NCBI GenBank assembly: GCA_023458835.1
Contig: JAEWWY010000421.1
Coordinates: forward strand, 1-20,785
DNA: 20,785 bases
Reading direction: 5' to 3'
DNA from: Bacillota bacterium
Lineage (GTDB): Bacteria > Bacillota > Clostridia > Christensenellales > Aristaeellaceae
Shown here: positions 8,862 through 15,995 of the stretch, piece after piece
Layout of the letters: each line of letters begins with the position of its first letter
Position numbering within the stretch: position 1 is the first letter of the stretch
Made by a program: the position numbers and the translations under genes
The notes under the pieces: model-generated
Seen by the model: the letters and a program-made list of their open reading frames with translations, nothing else
The model's database searches: none
Told to the model about the DNA's origin: nothing

Positions 8862-8889
8862 TTGGAAACAGGGGGTTTTGTGGTACAAT
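8862..8889 (+). promoter_or_regulatory. Predicted promoter of mutY
   Basis: TTGGAA (8862-8867), a 16-base spacer and TACAAT (8884-8889) form this promoter, with TG one base before the -10 (extended -10). Transcription would start near 8896. The AT-rich stretch 8732-8861 between the two divergent promoters shows nothing else I can name. Confidence 0.65.
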
Positions 8890-8907
8890 GATTGAAGCGC
8901 CTTATAT

Positions 8908-9996
8908 ATGCTCAGGCGCCTGAAAGGAAGATGTATCATCGCCTGTGCAGATTCCATTCCTCGGCTTCTATTGAGCTGGTACGACAAACATAAGCGCACG
9001 CTCCCCTGGCGGGATATACAAGACCCTTATGCCGTATGGGTTTCGGAAATCATGCTCCAGCAGACAAGGGTGGAAACGGTGCTCTCCTATTTTCCCCGCT
9101 TCCTAGCCCGCTTCCCCACGGTAGAGGCGCTGGCCGAAGCGCCGGAGCAGGAGCTGCTGAAGGCCTGGGAGGGCCTGGGGTACTACAGCCGTGCCCGAAA
9201 CCTGCAAAAGGCGGCAAAGCGGATTGTGGCAGATCACGGCGGCCGGCTTCCCGCGACGATGGAGGAATTGCGCACCCTTCCCGGCATCGGCCCCTATACC
9301 GCCGGGGCCATTTTAAGTATCGCCTTTTCAGTGCAGACCCCTGCCGTGGACGGGAATGTGATGCGGGTGGTAAGCCGTGTAAAGGGTATCCGGGAGGATA
9401 TCGCCATCCCCAGCATAACACGGCAACTATATGAGCAAGCCTCCGCCCTGGTGCCGCCCGGCCGGCCCGGAGACTTCAATCAGGCCATGATGGACCTGGG
9501 GGCCACCGTATGCACTCCCGGCACCCCCGCCTGCGACAAATGCCCCTTGAACGCTTGCTGCGATGCCTTCAAGGCCGGAGATGCAGACCTTTTGCCTGTA
9601 AAAATGCAGGCCCGCGCCCCTAAGCAGATCGCCATGGGGGTGGGCCTTATCGTATGCAAGGAAAACATTCTTGTGCATATGCGCCGGGAAAAGCTGCTAG
9701 GCGGATTATGGGTCTTTGTGCTGCTGGAAGGCGATGATACGCCCAGCGCCATGGAAAAGCATCTGAAGGCACTGGGCCTCAAAGGGATCTACGCAGGCGA
9801 TAAAGGAAGCGCGCGCCATATTTTCACCCACCGCATCTGGAATATGCGGTTGATGCATTTCACGGCGGAGGACGATAAGCCCGTCAAGGACTACCGCTGG
9901 GTTCCCCTGGCGGAACTGTCCAACCTGCCCTTTCCCACCGCCATGAAGGCGGCTCTGCAGGAAGCAAGGAAGCTGCTGGGCGGTAAGCAGGCCTGA
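8908..9996 (+). CDS. mutY: A/G-specific adenine glycosylase MutY
   Basis: The frame encodes 362 residues. MutY removes adenine mispaired with 8-oxoguanine. Visible elements are the catalytic Glu47 in VSEIMLQQTRVE, the helix-hairpin-helix LRTLPGIGPYTAGA (122-135), the catalytic Asp148 in AVDGNVMRVVSR, and a [4Fe-4S] loop Cys202-x6-Cys209-x2-Cys212-x5-Cys218. A C-terminal MutT-like 8-oxoG recognition domain follows (about 235-350). The start is uncertain. The only in-frame ATG (8908) has no ribosome site and leaves a ~12-base leader. The good site GAAAGGAAG (8922-8930) precedes an out-of-frame ATG (8931) and an in-frame ATC (8935), which would give the N-terminus expected from E. coli MutY. The gene converges on the thioesterase gene with five bases between stops and no terminator. 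Confidence 0.95.
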   Translation: MLRRLKGRCIIACADSIPRLLLSWYDKHKRTLPWRDIQDPYAVWVSEIMLQQTRVETVLSYFPRFLARFPTVEALAEAPEQELLKAWEGLGYYSRARNLQKAAKRIVADHGGRLPATMEELRTLPGIGPYTAGAILSIAFSVQTPAVDGNVMRVVSRVKGIREDIAIPSITRQLYEQASALVPPGRPGDFNQAMMDLGATVCTPGTPACDKCPLNACCDAFKAGDADLLPVKMQARAPKQIAMGVGLIVCKENILVHMRREKLLGGLWVFVLLEGDDTPSAMEKHLKALGLKGIYAGDKGSARHIFTHRIWNMRLMHFTAEDDKPVKDYRWVPLAELSNLPFPTAMKAALQEARKLLGGKQA

Positions 9997-10001
9997 TCCT
10001 C

Positions 10002-10736
10002 TTATCCCCTGTCCACCAATGTGCCGCCGATGCTGAAATGGCGCCTGCCCTCATGAAAGCCTGAAAGGCTGTACTCGTCGCCCTGATGCTTAAGCCTCAA
10101 TTCCATCGTCTGCTCCGGCCTCACCTCCGCATCATAATGGATGCAGATGGTGCGCAAAGCTTGTCTGCCAAGCACCTCATAGCCCAGCGCATCGCACAGC
10201 CAGTCCACATACCTGGCGTTGTTCACGTGGTTGTTCACGTCCAGATCAGTATAAGCGGGCGTGCGGATAAACTGCCTCTCCTCCCCTGCCAATTCCGCCA
10301 CGGTGGATGGCAGGCCCATGGGCGCGGCAAGGTCGCTGTTGTCCGGGATCAGATGGACAACCTTGTCCGGCGGCGCCATCTTGCGGGTTTCCAAATCCAG
10401 CAGCACCCACAGGCTGGCCGCACACCCCAGCTCATCCCCTTGCCCGTTCCTGAAAACGAAATAGCGCGGAAAAAACCAGCGCCGGTTATTCATGGGAAAA
10501 GTTTTTACTATCACTTTATCCCCGGCACCTGGATATTTGCTCATTTGCACTTCCATCCGGGACAGCACCCATACAAAGCCCTGTTGTACAAGATTCTCCC
10601 GCCCGCAGCCCAGCAGATGGGAATGCATGCCGCTGGCTTCCTGCATGGTTTCAAAAATGGCGCTGGGACGCCAGGTGCCATGAAGGTCACAGTGACAGGT
10701 CCGCACGAGTAAGCTTTCCTCATAAATCTTTTGCAT
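10002..10736 (-). CDS. Acyl-ACP thioesterase (FatA/FatB-like, double hotdog fold)
   Basis: This 244-residue protein matches the bacterial acyl-ACP thioesterase family, which hydrolyses acyl-ACP to free fatty acid. The N-terminal hotdog half contains TWRPSAIFETMQEASGMHS and the core WVLSRMEVQMSKYPGAGD. The C-terminal half carries the catalytic-type motif TDLDVNNHVNNARYVDWL, with Asn168 and His170 as the likely active-site pair. It acts in the cytosol at the end of fatty acid synthesis or in lipid turnover. I use the ATG at 10736; its A is the last base of the Nudix TGA (TGATG overlap), so translation is coupled. A TTG one codon earlier is less likely. Confidence 0.9.
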   Translation of the reverse strand: MQKIYEESLLVRTCHCDLHGTWRPSAIFETMQEASGMHSHLLGCGRENLVQQGFVWVLSRMEVQMSKYPGAGDKVIVKTFPMNNRRWFFPRYFVFRNGQGDELGCAASLWVLLDLETRKMAPPDKVVHLIPDNSDLAAPMGLPSTVAELAGEERQFIRTPAYTDLDVNNHVNNARYVDWLCDALGYEVLGRQALRTICIHYDAEVRPEQTMELRLKHQGDEYSLSGFHEGRRHFSIGGTLVDRG

Positions 10737-11254
10737 CAATGACCGCCCGCCTGTTCCTTTGTTTTCAAAAAAGCCAGCAGCTCATCAAAATAGGATAGCT
10801 GCCACCATGTTGCAGCGTTGTTGGCCTCCCATTCCAGCTCATCCATCGTCACCCACCGCACGGCCTCCACCTCTTCCTTTTGCAGGCGGAAGGCATCAGG
10901 CGGTATATCCTGGCGCACAAACCAGATATCCTTATGGTAGTTCCGCCTGGTATGAGAAAAGGCGATCTGCGCATGCTCCATATCGGGAGGAACGCCCAGT
11001 TCCTCCGTCATCTCCCGGGCAAATGCCTGGGCGCTGTCCTCTCCCGCGATGGCAGCGCCGCCTGTACAGCACCAGAGCCCCGGTCCTGTCTCCTTTTCCA
11101 TGGAACGTTTTTGCAGCAGCACTTCGTTTTTCCCATTCATAATCCAGATGTTCACCACCAGGTGGTATTCACCGGCCCCCAGGGTATCGCCCCTGAAAAC
11201 CGTTCTGTCCGCCTTGCGCCTTGATATATCGTATACATCCCAAACTTCTGGCAT
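10736..11254 (-). CDS. Nudix hydrolase, isopentenyl-diphosphate-isomerase-like subgroup
   Basis: This 172-residue protein has a perfect Nudix box (Gly-x5-Glu-x7-Arg-Glu-x2-Glu-Glu-x-Gly-hydrophobic), from GAAIAGE to REMTEELGV. The N-terminal pattern EVWDVYDISR...RGDTLGAGEYHLVVNIWIMN is typical of the Nudix subgroup often annotated as IPP-isomerase-like or YfcD-like. These are pyrophosphohydrolases of unassigned substrate, not proven isomerases. The ATG at 11254 has an AGAGGAA site. The gene lies 43 bases downstream of the predicted -10 and overlaps the thioesterase by one base, forming a two-gene operon. The pairing might hint at a CoA- or acyl-diphosphate substrate, but that is inference. 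Confidence 0.9.
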   Translation of the reverse strand: MPEVWDVYDISRRKADRTVFRGDTLGAGEYHLVVNIWIMNGKNEVLLQKRSMEKETGPGLWCCTGGAAIAGEDSAQAFAREMTEELGVPPDMEHAQIAFSHTRRNYHKDIWFVRQDIPPDAFRLQKEEVEAVRWVTMDELEWEANNAATWWQLSYFDELLAFLKTKEQAGGH

Positions 11255-11296
11255 ATTTCCTCTTCACAAACGCTTATTTTTTACTGATTCTGCTAT

Positions 11297-11325
11297 ATTG
11301 TACGTGCTCTGGAAAAAAACATCAA
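11297..11325 (-). promoter_or_regulatory. Predicted promoter of the Nudix-thioesterase operon
   Basis: On the minus strand, TTGATG (11320-11325), a 17-base spacer and TACAAT (11297-11302) form a close match to the vegetative consensus, right after the terminator of the preceding operon. Confidence 0.7.
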
Positions 11326-11339
11326 TGGATAAAGTGTAC

Positions 11340-11372
11340 AAAAAAGAGGGCATGTGTGAAAAACATGCCCTC
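11340..11372 (-). terminator. Rho-independent terminator of the sugar-uptake operon
   Basis: On the minus strand a 9-bp stem GAGGGCATG/CATGCCCTC (11346-11354 with 11364-11372) is followed by TTTTTTG. It starts 10 bases after the dehydrogenase stop codon. Confidence 0.9.
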
Positions 11373-11382
11373 CTGTATCGCT

Positions 11383-12414
11383 TCATGCCTTCCTTTCGAT
11401 CCGGGCTATGCGGATAGCACCGCATAGCGCGTCCAGTTCCGATATCAGCCCATCCTGCAGTTCAATCGCATCATCCTGCAGCATCCGGGCTTTTTTGTCG
11501 TATGATCCTTTCCCCGGCACATGCAAGCCCGGCGCACGGGCGCACATGCGCTCCACCATTTCCCCGCTGCGCTCCTTGAAGCGGTCCAAATCCATTAAAG
11601 CGTCCGCTTTGATGGCGATCGCCGTATGCGATGTCGGCGCGCTTTGCTTGTTGATGATATCCGCCTCATCCACGATGCATCCTTCTGACAAAAGCGCTGT
11701 CAATACCTCGCCCAGTACCGCCAGGCCGAAACCCTTGTGGCCGCCGATAGGCAGGCGCGTACCCTTGGCCATCTCCGCCGGATCGGTAGTGGGGCGCCCC
11801 TCCCTGTCATACCCCCAGTGTGCGGGCACCTGCTCGCCGCGGTCCATCTTCTCCTTCAGCAGGCCAAAGGAAGCATAGGCCATGCACGCATCCAGCATCA
11901 CGGGGTACTCCAGGTCCGTCGGAAAAGCAAATCCCATCGGGAGTGTTCCGATCACCTTATCCGTCCTGCCCGGCGCGCCCATCGTAGGCGCACCCTTGCA
12001 CAGCAGCATGGCGATATATCCCTGTTCGCTGGCCCGCTCCACATAAGGCGCGGCAGCCATATAATGGTTGCTGTTCCTGACAGCGCAAAGCCCTATGCCG
12101 TGCGCCCCGGCCGCCTGCATGGCTCTGTCCATTGCAAAGGAGCACACCAATTCCCCCAGGCCGTTTCCCCCATCCCAGCTTTCAACGGCGCCATAGGCGG
12201 CAAGACGGGTATAGGTAGGATTGGCCGGGAACTTACCTTCCAGCAAGCCCTTTAGGCGGCCGGGAAGATCGTACACGTCATGATGCCCTACGCCGCGCAG
12301 CGTGGCGCGCATCACCGTATCCGCAACAATAGCGGCATTTTCATCCGTCATGCCAAGCGCAATCAGCGCATGCCCGATCCAGTTTCGAAGTACATCCGGC
12401 TTTACACGTGCCAT
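11383..12414 (-). CDS. Ldh_2-family (malate/L-lactate/2,3-diketogulonate-type) NAD(P)-dependent oxidoreductase
   Basis: This 343-residue protein belongs to the Ldh_2 family (YlbC, YiaK, sulfolactate and ureidoglycolate dehydrogenases), which interconverts 2-hydroxy acids and 2-keto acids with NAD(P)H. Visible family elements are the N-terminal GVGHHDVYDLPGRLKGLLEG, the active-site region RNSNHYMAAAPYVERA with the catalytic-type His117, GTLPMGFAFPT (157-167), and the glycine-rich cofactor segment PIGGHKGFGLAVLGEVLTAL (222-241). It starts two bases after the stop of the glycosidase-like gene, with GAAGGGAAG as ribosome site, and ends the six-gene operon. In this context a sugar-acid or keto-acid substrate, as for YiaK, is more likely than lactate itself; the exact substrate is not readable. 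Confidence 0.9.
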   Translation of the reverse strand: MARVKPDVLRNWIGHALIALGMTDENAAIVADTVMRATLRGVGHHDVYDLPGRLKGLLEGKFPANPTYTRLAAYGAVESWDGGNGLGELVCSFAMDRAMQAAGAHGIGLCAVRNSNHYMAAAPYVERASEQGYIAMLLCKGAPTMGAPGRTDKVIGTLPMGFAFPTDLEYPVMLDACMAYASFGLLKEKMDRGEQVPAHWGYDREGRPTTDPAEMAKGTRLPIGGHKGFGLAVLGEVLTALLSEGCIVDEADIINKQSAPTSHTAIAIKADALMDLDRFKERSGEMVERMCARAPGLHVPGKGSYDKKARMLQDDAIELQDGLISELDALCGAIRIARIERKA

Positions 12415-12416
12415 TT

Positions 12417-13712
12417 TTATTCGCTTCCCTTCAGTTGGATGTCATACTCCTCCATGGCTTCCCGAACGGCGCGGAGCAAAGGACGTGTGGAGCCGTCGTA
12501 ATGCCCCAGGGAGAAGCCGTCCACACCCACCTGTGACAAGGCACCGATACTGTCGCGGATGATTTGTGGCGTGGCGTTGGGCCGCACGGCAAACGCCGCC
12601 AAAAGATGCTTCTCACAGCCAATACCCCGGCGAATCTTGTTGATCGTATTGCGCTTGTATTGGAAATTGTCTGTCAGGGCGCGCTGCTCGGTGTAATCGC
12701 TGTCCCTAACCGAGTCGAGATAGGGCGCCACTGATTTGTAGCTCAGGCCGGCCAATTCAGGATAACGCAGGTAATTGTTGTACCGGAAATCCACCTGAGG
12801 CTTGACGGCCTTGATGGCGTGAAAAATATCCGCAAAGAGCGAGGTGATGCTGCGCATACGGAATTCAAGGAACTGCGCCAGCGCTGGATACTCCATCAAC
12901 AGCCCGGCCTCCGTCAGGTTGCTGTCCATCAGCATCTGCAATTCCATGCACTGGTCGTTGTTCTTGTAGGGGGTCGCTGTGGCAATGCGCTCCAACTGGC
13001 GCAATTGAACCATCATGCCATCCCAATCATAGCCCATGGAAATCGCCTTGGCCCGGCAATGGGCGCAGAAGCATCCGCCTGTTACCACGCCCAGCAGCGC
13101 CGCAATCTTCGGATCGGCCTCATTGGGCAGGAACCATGGCGTTTTTACCGCTTCTCCGTGGTGGAAAAGCATCATGCATGTCTGAATAAAGTCTACATCA
13201 TGCTCTTTCACAGTCTGAGAAAACAAGACACGCATATACTCCCTGACATCGGCGTTGTTGCAGCAGAAATGCTGTTCAATAGGCCGGTCATGAATGTTCC
13301 TTTGCAGTACATCGGGACATTCCTCCATCGCCTTCTTCGTATCATAGAAGGTATGGGAGATTTCGATCCCCGCCTTGAGTCCGCGCCTGCGGGCGCATTT
13401 GATCAATTCCTCCAGCCAATCCACATCCTTGAGAAATTCCCGCTGGGAGCTTTGGGGCTTAAGCTTCGTCCCATCAAAAGCCGCCGGGTCAACATGGTAA
13501 TATACACGGCTGTCTTCCGGGGCATACCACTTGCGGGACGGATTCTGCGTGTAGTACAGGCTCGTCAGCGGCCTTTTTTCATAGTGCATCACACCCACAA
13601 GGTATATGCTGTTTACCCTGCTGTTCTCAATGAGCTTATCCACAATCTGGTCGATAGGCTCATCATGAAGGTCCCATGGATACAGACTGGCAGCGATTTC
13701 ACCAATAATCAT
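12417..13712 (-). CDS. Putative TIM-barrel glycoside-hydrolase-like protein of unassigned family
   Basis: This 431-residue protein has no signal peptide or membrane helix, so it is cytosolic. Alternating strand-helix units suggest a TIM barrel: SIYLVGVMHY (36-44), LKAGIEISHTFYD (112-124), VDFIQTCMMLFHHGE (173-187), VDFRYNNYLRYPEL (307-320) and VDGFSLGHYDG (397-407). A Cys cluster CFCAHCRAKA (Cys214, Cys216, Cys219) after FLPNEAD resembles one I recall from hypothetical glycoside hydrolase families of the GHL6 type, where it sits in a loop. Possible acid residues are Glu187 and Asp407, but I cannot assign catalysis. The start at 13712 overlaps the regulator stop (ATGA) and GGGGGAC precedes it. 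Its place in a sugar-uptake operon supports a role in cutting or isomerising the imported substrate. Other TIM-barrel enzymes are not excluded. Confidence 0.65.
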   Translation of the reverse strand: MIIGEIAASLYPWDLHDEPIDQIVDKLIENSRVNSIYLVGVMHYEKRPLTSLYYTQNPSRKWYAPEDSRVYYHVDPAAFDGTKLKPQSSQREFLKDVDWLEELIKCARRRGLKAGIEISHTFYDTKKAMEECPDVLQRNIHDRPIEQHFCCNNADVREYMRVLFSQTVKEHDVDFIQTCMMLFHHGEAVKTPWFLPNEADPKIAALLGVVTGGCFCAHCRAKAISMGYDWDGMMVQLRQLERIATATPYKNNDQCMELQMLMDSNLTEAGLLMEYPALAQFLEFRMRSITSLFADIFHAIKAVKPQVDFRYNNYLRYPELAGLSYKSVAPYLDSVRDSDYTEQRALTDNFQYKRNTINKIRRGIGCEKHLLAAFAVRPNATPQIIRDSIGALSQVGVDGFSLGHYDGSTRPLLRAVREAMEEYDIQLKGSE

Positions 13713-15931
13713 GTTTCGTCCCCCTTAATGTGATTGTATGATGCATCCGTTTTTCTTTCCCGATATTTGGTGGGTGTCATTCCCGTGTACTTCTTAAAGT
13801 TGCGCAAAAATGTGTGCAGATCCTGGTAACCCGCGTGCTGGGCAATCTGGGCAATGGATAAATTGCTTGCATCCATAAGCGTGCATGCCGCATCAATACG
13901 CAGGCGGTTTATATATTCGCTTAAGGGCATGTTCATGCGCTCGGAGAATATCCGGCTTAAATAGCTGCGCGAAATATCCAGGCTTGCGGCAACGCTGTCC
14001 AGGGACAAGTGTGGCTGCACATAATGCTTCTGAATATATTCAATCGCATTCTCCACGGGGCCCTTCCTGTCCTTCCCGACCTGCCGCTCCACGCATGCCT
14101 GCCTGTAAACTTCCAGCACGCCGGCACGAAGCTCATCCATGGTATCCATGCTCAGGAGCCGCCCTACATCAATCCCTTTAATGAAGCTGAAGGACACGGT
14201 GCGCATCACCATATTGACAATTTCATAGTACAGGCACCGCACAAGGCTCACGCTCAGATTACTCTTCCCAATGTCTTCAAAGAGCTGGTTGATGTTTCGT
14301 TCGATGGCATTGTAATTGCCGCTTTCCATATGGCGCTGAATATCCGACTGATTCCGGAACGCCTGTATGTAGCGCAGGCTCACATCGTCCATTAACCCTT
14401 CGATTTCCCTGGAAAGGATGACGCTGTTGTTGCCCCGGATCAGTCTGTATTCGCAGGCGCTTTGGGCTTGGGCATAGGCATGGTGCAAATCGCCAAGTTC
14501 GCTTTGCTCCTCGCTTATCCCTATGGTTACTCCTGCCGCAAACCGCTCACGGATAATGCCAATCGCGCTGTCGGATGCCTGTACGATGGCCGTCTCCGAT
14601 ACCTGGGAAGGCATATAATTGAGCACAACCGCGATGCAGCCCGGCTCAATCAACAGCATGGAAAGCTGGCAGTTTCGCATGAAGGCGCGGCCAATAATCT
14701 CCTGAAGCTCTTCATCGGCCTCACCGTTCCAGTTGCCCGGGTGGGTGCCCTGCATAAGCACCATGACAACACGGAAGCACTGTCCGGAGAAAGAAAGGTT
14801 AAACTGCTGGGCCATCTGTACCAGATCGGTCCCCTTGGGGTAGCGGCCGCGCAAGACATTCAGCATAAAGTGACGCGCGGTATACACCTGCTCGCGCTGC
14901 ACCCGCTCCCGCAAACGCACGTTGTCCTGCAGCATGCGGTCATACACGTCGGAAATGATCTTCAGCCCGCCGCCCCGCTGGGCGCTGCCGGCCGCCTCAG
15001 ACTCTATCCCCCGCAGTACCATCTTCAGCGGCTTATAGTTGCGATAGGCAAACCATAGGGACAGGCCAAGCCCAAGCAGCACTGAAATCAGCAGATAGGC
15101 CCCCAAAATTTGAAAGGTTTGATTGAGGGGGGCGCTCATCACATGCTCCGGCAGGAGAAACAGCGCCCGTAAATTCATTCGCTCCATCCGGATCGCATAA
15201 AGGAGGTATCCCTTGCCTTCATAAGACAGACGCCGCCATTGATTGTCCTGCGCATCCTTCATGAGGGAAAGAAGCATGTTCTCTTCCCTGTTGCTGAAAA
15301 TGACGTTCCCTTCTCCTTCCAGGATAAGCGCCTGAACATCACCGGCATGGGGCAGGGCGCTCATGAGCTTGACAAAGATGGAGCGGGGGATTTCACAAAG
15401 AAGGTACTGACCGTTTTCCCGCAGCACAAAAAGCTTTCTGATATAGTACAGATTATCGCGCATCACATCCGGGCGGTAAGCAAACCTGTTATTGCCGATA
15501 TCCCGCAAAATCTGCGAGATTCCCGTTTCCTCCTGGGATAAAAGCAATCCTTCGCTGGAGAGTATGTACCCGTTGTTTGCCACCATGATGCGGTTTATAA
15601 ACGCGTGGGGCGTCTTGTAATCGTTCATTTTACGTACGCCCGTTGTTTTTTCAATCGACGCAAAATCGCTGCCGATCATAGCCGTCATGGTGCGCACGTC
15701 CGGATTTGTCGCCAGCAGCGTTGCCAAGGCATCCATGCCTACCATATACTGATCCAGCATGGATACAACCTGGCAGGATGCAGATTGCATGGAGGACTCT
15801 ATTTCCTTCCACAGTGCCGCGTGCATGCGTCCCCATATGCTTGATCCCATAATGCCCGCCGGGATAATCAGCACAAGCAAGAACATGCATAAATACCGAA
15901 AAAACAGGCTGTGTCTGGATCTGGCCCTCAT
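13709..15931 (-). CDS. Membrane-spanning AraC-family regulator with extracellular Cache-like sensor region (YtdP/YesN-like)
   Basis: The 740-residue protein has one membrane helix near the N-terminus (about 10-33). An extracytoplasmic region of ~240 residues, predicted Cache-like, is followed by a second helix (about 273-296, LGAYLLISVLLGLGLSLWFAY). The long cytoplasmic linker leads to a C-terminal AraC double helix-turn-helix (about 635-725), with the signatures DSVAASLDISRSYLSRIFSE and FLRNFKKYTGMTPTKYRE. Such one-component regulators sense an extracellular ligand and activate adjacent transporter operons. I prefer the ATG at 15931 because AGGAG sits 8 bases upstream; the ATG at 15937 is only two bases from it. 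The gene is embedded in the operon it probably controls, behind two intercistronic hairpins, and overlaps the next gene by ATGA. Confidence 0.9.
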   Translation of the reverse strand: MRARSRHSLFFRYLCMFLLVLIIPAGIMGSSIWGRMHAALWKEIESSMQSASCQVVSMLDQYMVGMDALATLLATNPDVRTMTAMIGSDFASIEKTTGVRKMNDYKTPHAFINRIMVANNGYILSSEGLLLSQEETGISQILRDIGNNRFAYRPDVMRDNLYYIRKLFVLRENGQYLLCEIPRSIFVKLMSALPHAGDVQALILEGEGNVIFSNREENMLLSLMKDAQDNQWRRLSYEGKGYLLYAIRMERMNLRALFLLPEHVMSAPLNQTFQILGAYLLISVLLGLGLSLWFAYRNYKPLKMVLRGIESEAAGSAQRGGGLKIISDVYDRMLQDNVRLRERVQREQVYTARHFMLNVLRGRYPKGTDLVQMAQQFNLSFSGQCFRVVMVLMQGTHPGNWNGEADEELQEIIGRAFMRNCQLSMLLIEPGCIAVVLNYMPSQVSETAIVQASDSAIGIIRERFAAGVTIGISEEQSELGDLHHAYAQAQSACEYRLIRGNNSVILSREIEGLMDDVSLRYIQAFRNQSDIQRHMESGNYNAIERNINQLFEDIGKSNLSVSLVRCLYYEIVNMVMRTVSFSFIKGIDVGRLLSMDTMDELRAGVLEVYRQACVERQVGKDRKGPVENAIEYIQKHYVQPHLSLDSVAASLDISRSYLSRIFSERMNMPLSEYINRLRIDAACTLMDASNLSIAQIAQHAGYQDLHTFLRNFKKYTGMTPTKYRERKTDASYNHIKGDET

Positions 15932-15937
15932 CTTCAT

Positions 15938-15962
15938 CTCTCCTCATCCAACAATTGGAGAG
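15938..15962 (-). promoter_or_regulatory. Hairpin that could hide the regulator's ribosome binding site
   Basis: On the minus strand CTCTCC (15957-15962) can pair with GGAGAG (15938-15943), the Shine-Dalgarno of the regulator gene. An alternative inner hairpin TCCAA-TTG-TTGGA overlaps it. This could reduce regulator translation. Confidence 0.4.
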
Positions 15963-15963
15963 G

Positions 15964-15989
15964 GGGCGGCGGTAGCGTGCCCGCCGCCC
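15964..15989 (-). promoter_or_regulatory. Strong GC hairpin after the solute-binding-protein gene
   Basis: A perfect 9-bp all-GC stem (15964-15972 with 15981-15989) starts seven bases after the solute-binding-protein stop. No T-run follows on the minus strand, so it is more likely a transcript-stabilising or attenuating hairpin than a terminator. Confidence 0.6.
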
Positions 15990-15995
15990 AATCCC

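Noticed and set aside
9997..10001. Terminator between convergent mutY and thioesterase genes
   Set aside because: Only five bases separate the stop codons, and no stem with a T-run is present on either strand.
15964..15989. Calling the GC hairpin after the binding-protein gene a rho-independent terminator
   Set aside because: No T-run follows it on the minus strand, and the downstream gene is closely spaced and appears to be in the same operon.
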